Part shown: positions 1-7,480 of the stretch, piece after piece | Position numbering within the stretch: position 1 is the first letter of the stretch | Layout of the letters: every line of letters starts with the position of its first letter | Made by a program: the position numbers and the translations under genes | Assembly: GCA_030603505.1 (NCBI GenBank) | Contig: JAUVXQ010000026.1 | Location: 1 to 13,423 of the forward strand | Direction: 5' to 3' | Length of the DNA stretch: 13,423 nucleotides | Origin: Candidatus Heimdallarchaeota archaeon | Lineage (GTDB): Archaea; Asgardarchaeota; Heimdallarchaeia; Heimdallarchaeales; Heimdallarchaeaceae | Notes under the pieces: generated by a model | Told to the model about the DNA's origin: nothing | What the model saw: the letters and a program-made list of their open reading frames with translations, nothing else | Database searches by the model: none

Positions 1-462
1 GACATATCTTATCTTTTTGTTGAAAATACTTTGAGACTGTTCAGACCAGCTTCCACCTATGAATGATTGGTATACCGCACTTACTGCTTTCCCAAAGGTG
101 GATTCACCTGGATATTCAATATTGGGACCCGTTGTAGCTACTACTATTCCTTCATGCTCTCCCGAAAAAGCTTCAACTAAAGTTTCAATCCAATCTTCCT
201 TTGCAATACAGTCAGAATCAGTAAAAATAATGATTTCTCCTTGAGCTTGTGGAATTCCAACATTACAAGCAGTTGCTCTTGAACCTCCATTCTCAAACAA
301 AATCTTACAGCCAAACTCTTCAGCTATTTTAACAGTTTCATCTTTTGAATGTCCATCAATGATGATAATTTCATCTGGCTTTTTTGTTTGATTTTGAATA
401 GATATAAGGCATTCTTTCAATGTTTCTGCGTTATTGTAGGTTGGAATGAGAATAGATATCAT
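1..462 (-). CDS. Family 2 glycosyltransferase, N-terminal part (cut by window edge)
   Basis: The minus strand is open for exactly 154 codons from ATG at 462 to the window edge, so the C-terminus is missing. The protein begins MISILIPTYNNAETLKECL, the usual N-terminal strand and helix of GT-A fold family 2 transferases. IIIIDGHSKDET follows near residue 40 and IIIFTDSDCIA near residue 90; the latter carries the DxD-type metal and nucleotide-sugar site. The family transfers sugars from nucleotide-sugar donors to lipid or polysaccharide acceptors at the cytoplasmic membrane face. The start is 2 nt after the stop of the upstream cysteine-cluster gene, so the two are almost certainly co-transcribed. 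Sugar and acceptor cannot be read from this part. The family call is firm. Confidence 0.9.
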   Translation of the reverse strand, partial: MISILIPTYNNAETLKECLISIQNQTKKPDEIIIIDGHSKDETVKIAEEFGCKILFENGGSRATACNVGIPQAQGEIIIFTDSDCIAKEDWIETLVEAFSGEHEGIVVATTGPNIEYPGESTFGKAVSAVYQSFIGGSWSEQSQSIFNKKIRYV

Positions 463-464
463 TG

Positions 465-983
465 TTAAGTATCACTCTTTGAAATTATTATATCTTCTTC
501 AAGCAAAAAATGTTTCCTCTTATAGCCACCAGTTTCATACATAACTTGTTGATATTCATGGATGGTTTTGGGGTTATTTCTGAGCATTTGAACCACTATT
601 TCCTTTATCTGGTGTCTCAACTCTTCTGTACCCAATTGTTCTGTTAAAGGACAATACCATGTTAACCATCTCACAGAATATTCGTTTTCATTTTTTTTCT
701 TTAATTTGAGAAAAACCGGAAAAAATTTACAATCTAAGGGTCGATGATTATATATAGAGCACAATCCTTTCTTTGTTAGAAAATAACAGTCTTTTGTATC
801 ACCTTTTTTGCTGACTACAAAAATGGGCTTTTTGTGCGTACCAATATTTAATATCCAATCTTCATCAACAGTTTTTTCTTTAATTATCTTAACATCCTCT
901 GAGGTTAAGCCTGGAGGAGTACTTCTACAACACTTGCTGCCGCAATTAGTTCTACATATTTCAATGCTTGATTGTTTTATCAT
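465..983 (-). CDS. YkgJ/UPF0153-family cysteine-cluster protein
   Basis: This 172-aa protein has the spaced cysteines of the YkgJ (UPF0153) family, proposed to chelate zinc or iron. An N-terminal C10-x3-C14-x3-C18-C19 cluster is followed by C66, then C75 in GLCSIYNHRPLDC with R81-P82 and C85, FFPV at 88-91, and a further C111. The 'C-IY-RP-C-FP' block is the family signature. Biochemical function is unknown; some relatives are annotated as possible Fe-S oxidoreductases. The ATG at 983 has an AGGAAG Shine-Dalgarno element about 10 nt upstream. It begins 22 nt after the decarboxylase gene and ends 2 nt before the glycosyltransferase gene, so it is the middle gene of a three-gene unit. No signal peptide or membrane segment is seen. 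Confidence 0.85.
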   Translation of the reverse strand: MIKQSSIEICRTNCGSKCCRSTPPGLTSEDVKIIKEKTVDEDWILNIGTHKKPIFVVSKKGDTKDCYFLTKKGLCSIYNHRPLDCKFFPVFLKLKKKNENEYSVRWLTWYCPLTEQLGTEELRHQIKEIVVQMLRNNPKTIHEYQQVMYETGGYKRKHFLLEEDIIISKSDT

Positions 984-1005
984 TTCACACTACTTCCTGA
1001 CAGAA

Positions 1006-2277
1006 CTAGCTAAATTGAAAGGCTTCATTAACCATTGTTTCTAAATTATCTGCTGATTTGATAATTCTTAATAAACCAGATTCTTGTAATTCATAAACAG
1101 CTGGTCGAGGATATCCAAATTGCTCACTCATTGAAAGGGTGTATGCACCACAACTTAAAATTACAAGAATATCTCCTTCCTCAATTTTGAAATCTACTGA
1201 TTCGTTGGATAAAACGTCAACAGGAAGGCATAAAGGCCCACCTATACGGCAATATTGTCCTTTTCCTTTATCTAGCAGTGGAAGAACACCATAATTGGTA
1301 TACCGCATAGGAATTAGAGCATTGGCACCAATGTCTGTGAATGCCCATTTTCTCCCCCAAGTTTTTTTTGTTCTCAACACTTTAGTTATCGCGATAAAAC
1401 TGTCTCCAACAAAATAACGCCCAAGTTCAAAGATTATTAATTTGTTGTCAATGTTAGAAATTGTATCAGTTATTTGGGATCCTAATTTCTCTAAACTAAA
1501 CCCATCAGATTCTAATTCAGAGCGTGAAGATAAACCTCCACCTAAATTGATTTCTTTAATTAGAATTCTGTGATTTTGTTCTAGTTCTTTGATATAATCA
1601 TCTAGAAATCTTAATAGCTCCTCATAAAAACTGTGAGACGCAATATTGGTTCCCACATGGACATGAACTCCTAAAGGTTCTAAGAATGGGCTTTCGCTAG
1701 CATATCTGTAAAGTTTTACTGCACGCGCAAAATCTATTCCCAGCTTACTGTTCTTTTTAATTAACATTCTTTTTTCTGTTTCTTTACTTAAATTGGGGTG
1801 GATTCTGACTGTAATTTGTTGGATCTTATCACTTTTTTCTGATATTTTTTCTATCTGTTTTAATTCATTAATAGAATCAACATTTACTCTATCAATTCCT
1901 AAGTCAGACGATAATTTTAATTCTTCCTCAGTTTTAGCAGGTCCATTGAAGATAATGTCTTTAGCTGTAAACCCGCATTTCTCAGCAAGTTTTAATTCAA
2001 ACATGGACATAACTTCAACACCCATCCCAACATTTTTAGCTACTGATAGCACTCTACCAAGGTAATTGGCTTTTACTGCATATGAAATCATTAAATTCGG
2101 TATATTCTTTGATAAAGACTCTTTAAGATGAGCATAACTATCTTCAAAATATTTAGGTAAGAAAACAAAGAAAGGCGTCCTTATATTCTTAATACTGCTC
2201 TCTATAGATACTCCATTAGCATAAAGAACATTGTTTTGGTATGATAAATATGAATATTTCTTCACTAAATTTTTCAT
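1006..2277 (-). CDS. Fold-type III (alanine-racemase fold) PLP-dependent decarboxylase
   Basis: This 423-aa protein belongs to the diaminopimelate/ornithine/arginine decarboxylase superfamily. The PLP lysine is K69 in SYAVKAN. HVHVG lies at 205-209, the phosphate-binding GGG at 246-248, ELGR at 284-287, the catalytic-cysteine motif GPLC at 347-350, and GAYTLSMSEQFGYPRP at 377-392. TDIGANALIP (314-323) resembles the DAP decarboxylase block, but the arginine is displaced relative to the usual LIRPALY. GPLCLPVDVL is closer to BtrK/PvsE-like members than to the GPxCES/D of LysA. The substrate is therefore uncertain: DAP, an amino acid, or a carboxylated polyamine intermediate. The gene heads a leftward operon and is divergent from bpsA, which makes a polyamine role possible but unproven. 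The start at 2277 has AGGTAG about 6 nt upstream. Confidence 0.88.
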   Translation of the reverse strand: MKNLVKKYSYLSYQNNVLYANGVSIESSIKNIRTPFFVFLPKYFEDSYAHLKESLSKNIPNLMISYAVKANYLGRVLSVAKNVGMGVEVMSMFELKLAEKCGFTAKDIIFNGPAKTEEELKLSSDLGIDRVNVDSINELKQIEKISEKSDKIQQITVRIHPNLSKETEKRMLIKKNSKLGIDFARAVKLYRYASESPFLEPLGVHVHVGTNIASHSFYEELLRFLDDYIKELEQNHRILIKEINLGGGLSSRSELESDGFSLEKLGSQITDTISNIDNKLIIFELGRYFVGDSFIAITKVLRTKKTWGRKWAFTDIGANALIPMRYTNYGVLPLLDKGKGQYCRIGGPLCLPVDVLSNESVDFKIEEGDILVILSCGAYTLSMSEQFGYPRPAVYELQESGLLRIIKSADNLETMVNEAFQFS

Positions 2278-2310
2278 TACTTTCTACCTAAACAAACCTT
2301 ACTGAGTTTT

Positions 2311-2318
2311 TAATATAT
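2311..2318 (-). promoter_or_regulatory. Probable TATA box for the decarboxylase operon
   Basis: On the minus strand this reads ATATATTA followed by an A-rich run. It is centred about 38 nt upstream of the ATG at 2277. With usual archaeal spacing (about 25 nt), transcription would start near 2287-2290, giving a leader of about 10 nt that holds the AGGTAG Shine-Dalgarno element. Inferred from sequence and position only. Confidence 0.4.
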
Positions 2319-2392
2319 GACAATTGTGTTCATCTGCTTAATTAGTTTGTTTATTTCCAGTAATTTATTTCAAAATAGCATAAAATTTCCTA

Positions 2393-2400
2393 TTTAAATA
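2393..2400 (+). promoter_or_regulatory. Probable TATA box for bpsA
   Basis: TTTAAATA preceded by a short purine/pyrimidine-mixed BRE-like stretch, about 58 nt upstream of the bpsA ATG. Transcription would start near 2422, leaving a leader of about 30 nt in which no clear Shine-Dalgarno element is visible. Together with the minus-strand TATA box it makes 2278-2454 a divergent promoter region. Confidence 0.45.
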
Positions 2401-2454
2401 GTAGTTCATCGTTCTAGCCACTAGATTTTTGAATGAAATTTCTTTTAGTATATT

Positions 2455-3618
2455 ATGGACAGACAACAAATTCAACTTCAACTGTCCGAAGTTCAAGATA
2501 AAGTACTTTTAAGTGAGGGTGTACGAGGATTACTCAAATTTATAGCTGTTATTGATCGCTTCCCAAATTCGGGGATACGAAGAATATCACGAGAAACAGG
2601 TTTTCCTGTTCCTATTTGTGTCGCAATAAGAAATGAGTTCGTGAAGAACGGTTGGTGTAAGAAAGGTAACGGAACTGCTGTGACTCCTGAAGGAAAAGAT
2701 GTTATTCTGTTTTTCAGCTCGCAGAATACAAGTTTTAGATGTAGAAACTGCGAAGAATATGGTGTATTTTTTCCCTTAAAGAACTATGAAAAAGAGTTAG
2801 AATTGATTAAGAAGTTCACCCAATTAAGAGGACAACCAGATACAAAAATAGATCAGTCTTTCGCTACATCTCGAACTAGTCTGTATAGGGCACTCTATAT
2901 GATTCATAATTATGATCTGTTTTCAGGTGATTATGCTTTAGTAGGTGATAGTGATTTAACAAGTATTGCAATCTCTCAATTTATCCCAAGATCCTCGAGA
3001 ATAACGGTATTTGATATTGACTCTAAACTTGAAAATATTATTAACACTGCAAACAAGGAACTTTCAAACAAAATTGAGTTTGTAAAACACGATTTGCGCC
3101 AACCTATACTAGAATCTTATCATGGAAAGTTTACGTGCATACATACAGATCCACCTTATACCAAGCAAGGATGTCGATTATTTATATCAAGAAGTATAGA
3201 TTTGATTAACAAAAAAACAAGTGGAGCAATATACTTGTCTTTTGGGAATAAACCACCAGTTGAAATGAAACAAATACACGAAGATCTTCTAAAAATGGGT
3301 TGTGTAATGACTAATATTCTCCCTAATTTCAACAAATACATTGGTGCTCAAAAACTAGGAGGTGTTTCTACCCTTTATAGATTACAAGTTGTTTCTTCAG
3401 CAATCCCTATCATAGATGGTAGATACGAAGGTATACTTTACACAGGCGAAGTCAACCCCATTATTAGAACATACAAATGTCAAAATTGCAATAGAACAAC
3501 AACTGTTGGAATTAAAGAAGAGTTCCCAACAATTGAAGAACTTAAGAATAAGGGATGTCCCAAGTGTAAGATGAGCTCTTTTACAAAGATTAGTGAAAAA
3601 AAGAGGGAAGAATTTTAA
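2455..3618 (+). CDS. bpsA: Branched-chain polyamine synthase (N4-bis(aminopropyl)spermidine synthase, DUF43 family)
   Basis: The 387-aa protein matches the BpsA aminopropyltransferase family, which adds aminopropyl groups from decarboxylated S-adenosylmethionine to the N4 of spermidine to give quaternary branched polyamines, known mainly from hyperthermophiles. Residues 20-85 form a winged-helix-like domain (LLKFIAVIDRF, GIRRISRETG). The Rossmann-like catalytic part has GDSDLTSIA at 164-172, corresponding to the GDDD active-site motif, and TDPPYT at 231-236. GDSD keeps the first and last Asp. CRNC (96-99), CQNC (342-345) and CPKC (368-371) are paired cysteines; the last two pairs suggest a C-terminal zinc ribbon, which may account for some of the length above the roughly 350 aa of the Thermococcus enzyme. 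It is the first gene of a rightward run and lies divergent to a PLP decarboxylase. Confidence 0.9.
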   Translation: MDRQQIQLQLSEVQDKVLLSEGVRGLLKFIAVIDRFPNSGIRRISRETGFPVPICVAIRNEFVKNGWCKKGNGTAVTPEGKDVILFFSSQNTSFRCRNCEEYGVFFPLKNYEKELELIKKFTQLRGQPDTKIDQSFATSRTSLYRALYMIHNYDLFSGDYALVGDSDLTSIAISQFIPRSSRITVFDIDSKLENIINTANKELSNKIEFVKHDLRQPILESYHGKFTCIHTDPPYTKQGCRLFISRSIDLINKKTSGAIYLSFGNKPPVEMKQIHEDLLKMGCVMTNILPNFNKYIGAQKLGGVSTLYRLQVVSSAIPIIDGRYEGILYTGEVNPIIRTYKCQNCNRTTTVGIKEEFPTIEELKNKGCPKCKMSSFTKISEKKREEF

Positions 3619-3644
3619 AACCATTAGAAGCTATTATTGTTATA

Positions 3645-4322
3645 ATGAGGATATTTGAGACCATCCACCCAATAATGGGAGTGGGTAATTCTTATTTAAT
3701 TTTACGTGAATCTGAATGTGTTTTAATAGATACAGGATACTCCCGAAGTGCAAAGAAAATAATTGATGCCGTGAAATCATTTGCTTCTGATAAACCTCTT
3801 GCAACAATAATAGTAACCCATGCACATCTTGACCATATTAGAGGATTAGAAACACTGAGTATCCTATTTGGAGCAGAAGTAATTGTTCATAAAAATGAAG
3901 GCAATTTTATAATGAAATTAGAAAAATTTCCTCGCGCACAAGGATTTTTACCAAATATTTTTGCAAAATTAACTGAGTTAATGTCTCCTCCCCCCTATCC
4001 TATTGATCGTGTGGTAACAAATGGAGAAGTAATACATGGACTGAAAATTATACATGTCCCTGGGCACACTCCAGGTTCAATAGCTTTGTTAGACAGTGTG
4101 ACTGGTGTATTGTTCTCAGGTGATGCAATTACAACTAATAATAAAGGCTCTAAGATCTTACCACCCCACAGACTGTTTTGCATTGATATTGAAGAAGCTA
4201 GGAAATCCGCATTACAGTTAATAAATGACACTCAACCTAGTGCAATATTACCCGGACATGGAAAGCCAATTTTGGATCCAGAGATGCACATGTTGGTATA
4301 TAAAACTAAGTTTGGTGGATGA
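3645..4322 (+). CDS. Metallo-beta-lactamase-fold hydrolase (glyoxalase II-like)
   Basis: The 225-aa protein has the full metal-ligand set of the superfamily: THAHLDH with H59, H61, D63 and H64, then H141 in PGHTPGS, D160 in FSGDA and H205 in LPGHGKP. The N-terminal strand pair (GNSYLILRESECVLIDTG) is also typical. Length and the PGHTPGS block fit the glyoxalase II-like hydrolases, which bind two metals and act on thioesters or other small substrates, but the substrate cannot be deduced. It has no lactamase-specific feature and no signal peptide, so it is probably cytosolic. It starts 26 nt after bpsA with no strong Shine-Dalgarno element and ends 4 nt before the proposed start of the membrane protein gene, so the three are probably one transcript. 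Confidence 0.9.
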   Translation: MRIFETIHPIMGVGNSYLILRESECVLIDTGYSRSAKKIIDAVKSFASDKPLATIIVTHAHLDHIRGLETLSILFGAEVIVHKNEGNFIMKLEKFPRAQGFLPNIFAKLTELMSPPPYPIDRVVTNGEVIHGLKIIHVPGHTPGSIALLDSVTGVLFSGDAITTNNKGSKILPPHRLFCIDIEEARKSALQLINDTQPSAILPGHGKPILDPEMHMLVYKTKFGG

Positions 4323-4326
4323 TTTA

Positions 4327-5973
4327 GTGTCCAAAAAATCATTCGTAACATTCCTGATTCTAAGTGAGATTCTTGCACTATTTCTAATTCTATTTTTTAA
4401 TATTGGAATGTTTGGTTTTGATGCTTACATCCATCTTCAATACTGTAGCGCGATTTTAGAGAACAAACATATTTTAGAACTAAGTATAGCAAAGAGTTAT
4501 TTTGATTTCGTCGGCTTCCACATCTTTATTTCTGCTATCGCTTCTTTAACGAGTATCACTGTATCTGCTATTTATAAATTTGCAAGTGTAATCGTACCTA
4601 TATTGGTTTTTAATCTAACAATAATCGCATTTATTCGTCATGTTGAAAAGAAAAGGAAAGGTTACATTTCAAATGGTATTAATTTACAATACTTGTCACT
4701 TGTTCTCTTGTTTCCTTCTTTGATAGGAATTCAGATGTTTTTTGGTCGACCAAACTCTCTTGGTATAGCATTTTTTAGTCTTTGTCTCTATCTTTATCTA
4801 TGTAAAACAAAAAGTTTCAAATCTCAATTATTGGCAGGATTATTAGTTATTGTCACTGTAAAAATTCATCATTTATCTGCTATATTCTTACTACCTGTTA
4901 TATTCTTTACAAGTATATTTTTAGCAAGTAATTACAAAACTATATTGTCTTTAATCTACACTTTTCCAGCGGTTATAGTCGTAAATACAATTCTTAATTC
5001 AAGGGAGTTTAGTATTGTTAACTTTTACTTATCAAAAAATGAAAATTATGTCGTTTTTTATAATATTTTTATCTCAAATCTTGCTGTTTTTCTGATTGTG
5101 TGGTTAGCATTAACTTTGTTAGGATATATCGCCCGTTCAAGATATCAAGAAAAGATTGTTAACTTCTTAGCAAAACGTAAATTTAGTCGAAAATTCTTTA
5201 TTTTATTAATTGGAAGTGTAACAATATTAGAAGTTGTGGGGTTATATCTTTACACAACTCAACTTTCATCGTGGTATATCAGTGTTGAATTAACAATCTT
5301 ATTTATTTTAAGTGGAATAGCTTTGTTGCCCTCGAATAAAGTAAGGAATTCTCTTTTTACTTTAGGGTTCATTTTTTATGGCTTAACCGTTGTGTTCTCC
5401 CTTGTTTTCAGTTCTACACAGCACGAGCTTTCATGGATTGCTCCAAGAACTTTTATTTTCGCGGTTATTTTCTTTAGTATTTTATCATACGTATCTATTT
5501 CAGACCTTCTTATTTTTTTGAAAAAAAAGTGGGTAGTATTATTTATACCAATTCTTCTTTTCAATGTGTATGTAAGTTTTTCTTATATGGGTAGCCATTA
5601 CATTCCAGAATATAATCTGAATAATAGTCATGAGAATTTAACTTTCGCTTACTGGATTGAAGCAAACACTAACACTTCTACTTTTGCAGCTAGCATCCCT
5701 TTTTCTATAGCGAAATTTATTGATGGTGTTGATATTTATAGATTACAAGTATTGCTAGATATACATTCCACCATCTCACAGAATACTATTAGGTTAACAT
5801 CTTCGTATCTAACGTATATTACAATTGGAACAACAATGGATCAATGGTTGGGTCCACCTTTACGTCTTTCTTCAGAAAATATAACCTATTACATAAATAC
5901 ATTATATTATAACCAACCAACTTTCCACTGTATACTTAGTAATGGGAAAAACTGCCTCATGTACAATTGGTGA
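4327..5973 (+). CDS. Multi-pass membrane protein, probable GT-C type glycosyltransferase
   Basis: The protein is dominated by hydrophobic helices, perhaps ten to twelve, starting at residues 5-25. After the first helix comes FGFDAYIHLQY (residues 29-39): an acidic residue followed by histidine in the first external loop, as in archaeal GT-C enzymes that use lipid-linked sugars. RPNSLG (141-146) and KIHHLSA (179-185) also recur in archaeal GT-C-like proteins. The role would be sugar transfer on the outer membrane face. I place the start at GTG 4327, 4 nt after the hydrolase stop, behind GGTGGATGA. The frame stays open to an ATG at 4225, but that would overlap the hydrolase by about 98 nt and add a non-hydrophobic extension. 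The hydrophilic C-terminal segment (about the last 90 residues) may be extracellular. Specific family is not certain. Confidence 0.75.
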   Translation: MSKKSFVTFLILSEILALFLILFFNIGMFGFDAYIHLQYCSAILENKHILELSIAKSYFDFVGFHIFISAIASLTSITVSAIYKFASVIVPILVFNLTIIAFIRHVEKKRKGYISNGINLQYLSLVLLFPSLIGIQMFFGRPNSLGIAFFSLCLYLYLCKTKSFKSQLLAGLLVIVTVKIHHLSAIFLLPVIFFTSIFLASNYKTILSLIYTFPAVIVVNTILNSREFSIVNFYLSKNENYVVFYNIFISNLAVFLIVWLALTLLGYIARSRYQEKIVNFLAKRKFSRKFFILLIGSVTILEVVGLYLYTTQLSSWYISVELTILFILSGIALLPSNKVRNSLFTLGFIFYGLTVVFSLVFSSTQHELSWIAPRTFIFAVIFFSILSYVSISDLLIFLKKKWVVLFIPILLFNVYVSFSYMGSHYIPEYNLNNSHENLTFAYWIEANTNTSTFAASIPFSIAKFIDGVDIYRLQVLLDIHSTISQNTIRLTSSYLTYITIGTTMDQWLGPPLRLSSENITYYINTLYYNQPTFHCILSNGKNCLMYNW

Positions 5974-5979
5974 TTATTT

Positions 5980-7122
5980 ATGAGCCCCCTACGTATCGTT
6001 CAAGTGACACCTTTTTTTGGTTACAGACAATATGGTGGAACAGAGCGTTTTGTTATGAATTTGTCTGAAGAACTAGCTGATAGAGGACATCACATCGATG
6101 TTTTTTCCACAAAACATTCAACAGAAATCCCTTATCAAGAATATTATAAGAACTTAACAATTCATAGATTTTACAGCCCAGTAAATGTTTTTGGTATAAA
6201 TCCTGCTTGTATAATGTTACATAAATTATTGAAAGTTAAGGAAATTGATGTTTTTCATGTTCATTCTTATATCTATTTTACAAGCATTCAAGCCGCATTA
6301 GCGAAACTATTCAAGAGGATTCCCATTCTTTTGCATATCCATGGTGGGGTTGGACGTCCACCCTATAAGACGAGCACGTTGCGTCATTTTGCTAAGTTAT
6401 TATATGATCAGACTTTTGGTAGTTTTGTATTACATCAATCAGATATTATTGCCTCAGTAAGTTCTTACGATGCTGAAATATTAAAAAATTCTGCTCCTAA
6501 GAAAAGTGATGGTATTTTCATTATTAATAATGCCATTAATGTAGAAAATTTTCCCGAAGTAACTCCAAGTGTACAAGGTGATTTTGTTGTATCATATATA
6601 GGAGATCTTGAACCTTGGAAGGGCGTTGTATATTATGCCCGTGTGATTAAAGAAGTGTTGAAGAAAAACAAAAAAGTAGTTTTTTGGTTTATTGGAAACG
6701 GTTCTCTGTCCTCATCGCTTCAAGATTTCTTCAAAGGGCAACAAAGGGTAAGATTCTTTGGCACTGTTGACCACAAAACTATACCTTCATTATTATCAAA
6801 GACTAATTTACTTGTTCACCCCAGTTACTGGGAAGGTTCTCCAACAACAATTATTGAAGCTATGTCTATGGGTATTCCTATCATTGGGTCAAAAATTGGA
6901 GATATTCCCCGTCTTCTTAAATATGGTAAAGCTGGAACTTTATTTGCTGCAGGTAATGAAATACAACTAAGAGAAAAAATAGAGGAAGCAATTACAGATT
7001 ATGATGAAATACTTTCTACTGCTCAAAAATATCGAAGAGGGTTTAGAGAGGACTTTTCACTCAAAGTTGTTACTGATAAAATCGAAAAACTCTATTATAA
7101 ACTTAGCACCAAAGAGAACTAA
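5980..7122 (+). CDS. Glycosyltransferase family 4 (GT-B fold)
   Basis: This 380-aa protein has the complete GT4 layout. The N-terminal Rossmann domain has the glycine-rich acceptor loop YGGTERFV (18-25), HVHSY at 94-98 and HIHGG at 119-123. A linker leads to the C-terminal domain, which opens with YIGDLEPWKG (206-215) and carries the E-x7-E donor motif WEGSPTTIIEAM, with E285 and E293. Retaining GT4 enzymes use UDP-, GDP- or ADP-sugars at the cytoplasmic membrane surface. The ATG lies 6 nt after the membrane-protein stop. The Shine-Dalgarno element GGTGAT contains that stop codon, which suggests translational coupling. With the GT-C-like neighbour it points to assembly of a lipid-linked or surface glycan; the sugar is unknown. 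Confidence 0.92.
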   Translation: MSPLRIVQVTPFFGYRQYGGTERFVMNLSEELADRGHHIDVFSTKHSTEIPYQEYYKNLTIHRFYSPVNVFGINPACIMLHKLLKVKEIDVFHVHSYIYFTSIQAALAKLFKRIPILLHIHGGVGRPPYKTSTLRHFAKLLYDQTFGSFVLHQSDIIASVSSYDAEILKNSAPKKSDGIFIINNAINVENFPEVTPSVQGDFVVSYIGDLEPWKGVVYYARVIKEVLKKNKKVVFWFIGNGSLSSSLQDFFKGQQRVRFFGTVDHKTIPSLLSKTNLLVHPSYWEGSPTTIIEAMSMGIPIIGSKIGDIPRLLKYGKAGTLFAAGNEIQLREKIEEAITDYDEILSTAQKYRRGFREDFSLKVVTDKIEKLYYKLSTKEN

Positions 7123-7168
7123 AAATGGCAAATGGAGCAAATAAATAGACATTGGACTCCAACATATT

Positions 7169-7176
7169 TTTAAATA
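7169..7176 (+). promoter_or_regulatory. Possible TATA box upstream of the metG unit
   Basis: TTTAAATA, identical to the core proposed for bpsA. It lies after the short palindrome TTGGACTCCAA (7152-7162) in the gene-poor stretch following the GT4 gene. Expected transcription start is about 7198-7202, coinciding with GTG 7202 of the small ORF and leaving about 270 nt before metG. A T-run (7167-7171) immediately after the palindrome could also act as a weak terminator for the upstream run. Confidence 0.35.
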
Positions 7177-7201
7177 AGCATATATCAAATCTATCTGGAG
7201 T

Positions 7202-7480
7202 GTGGTTAAGTGGTCTTGTCGAGGGCTTGCGAAATGCTCGTACAATAGCAAATTTGACTTATCTAATCATGCTATTGAAGATCACAACATTCGTAAATAT
7301 TTGCAACGTTTTTTTACTTCATACGATACTATTAGATTTATTTCTTCTACCAAAATGTTGAGATATCTAAAATTTTTTAGACATGTTCAAAATAATGCCA
7401 AGTCAGTGTTGTCTAAAGGAAAAAAACAGCGTTCAAATAAAAAAGTAAGGTTTTATAGTGAGGTAATAAAAAGTGAGTGA
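7202..7480 (+). CDS. Tentative small ORF upstream of metG, unknown function
   Basis: An open frame of 92 codons starts at GTG 7202 and overlaps the metG start by 8 nt. I do not recognise the product. It is basic and rather hydrophilic, with SNHAIEDHNIRKYLQRFF in the first half and a Lys/Arg-rich end (KGKKQRSNKKVRF). Two cysteines and two histidines near residues 6-29 recall a zinc site, but their spacing fits no family I know. Codon use is like the neighbours. Against it: no well-spaced Shine-Dalgarno element, although the TATA box at 7169 would make it leaderless; and metG's own Shine-Dalgarno element lies inside its 3' end. It may be a real gene, a remnant, or a non-coding metG leader. It is otherwise the only content of the 350-nt gap between the GT4 gene and metG. 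Confidence 0.3.
   Translation: MVKWSCRGLAKCSYNSKFDLSNHAIEDHNIRKYLQRFFTSYDTIRFISSTKMLRYLKFFRHVQNNAKSVLSKGKKQRSNKKVRFYSEVIKSE
7460..7464 (+). promoter_or_regulatory. Shine-Dalgarno element deciding the metG start
   Basis: GAGGT ends 8 nt before GTG 7473. It supports the GTG, not any downstream codon, as the metG start, in line with the conserved MSEKWVIT N-terminus. Confidence 0.65.

Noticed and set aside
1793..2065. Plus-strand open frame inside the decarboxylase gene
   Set aside because: Antisense to strongly conserved coding sequence (GGG/K69-type motifs on the other strand), no promoter or ribosome-binding site; same reasoning applies to opposite-strand frames at 808-1044, 3995-4231, 8099-8347 and 10539-10802.
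4225..4326. Extended start of the membrane protein at ATG 4225
   Set aside because: It would overlap the hydrolase gene by about 98 nt and adds a segment that reads as the out-of-frame image of conserved hydrolase sequence (PGHGKP region). GTG 4327 has a G-rich ribosome-binding element.
7185..7260. tRNA-like look of the segment containing GTGGTTAAG and a CGAG/CTCG hairpin, resembling a tRNA-Ser/Leu D-loop and anticodon arm
   Set aside because: No T-arm (GGTTCRA-type) sequence, no matching acceptor stem and no CCA-proximal end within the needed distance; similarity is limited to a few bases.
7152..7361. ORF with WLSGLVEG suggesting a LAGLIDADG homing endonuclease remnant
   Set aside because: Only one weak motif lacking the conserved acidic end, no second motif, and the rest is hydrophobic low-information sequence.
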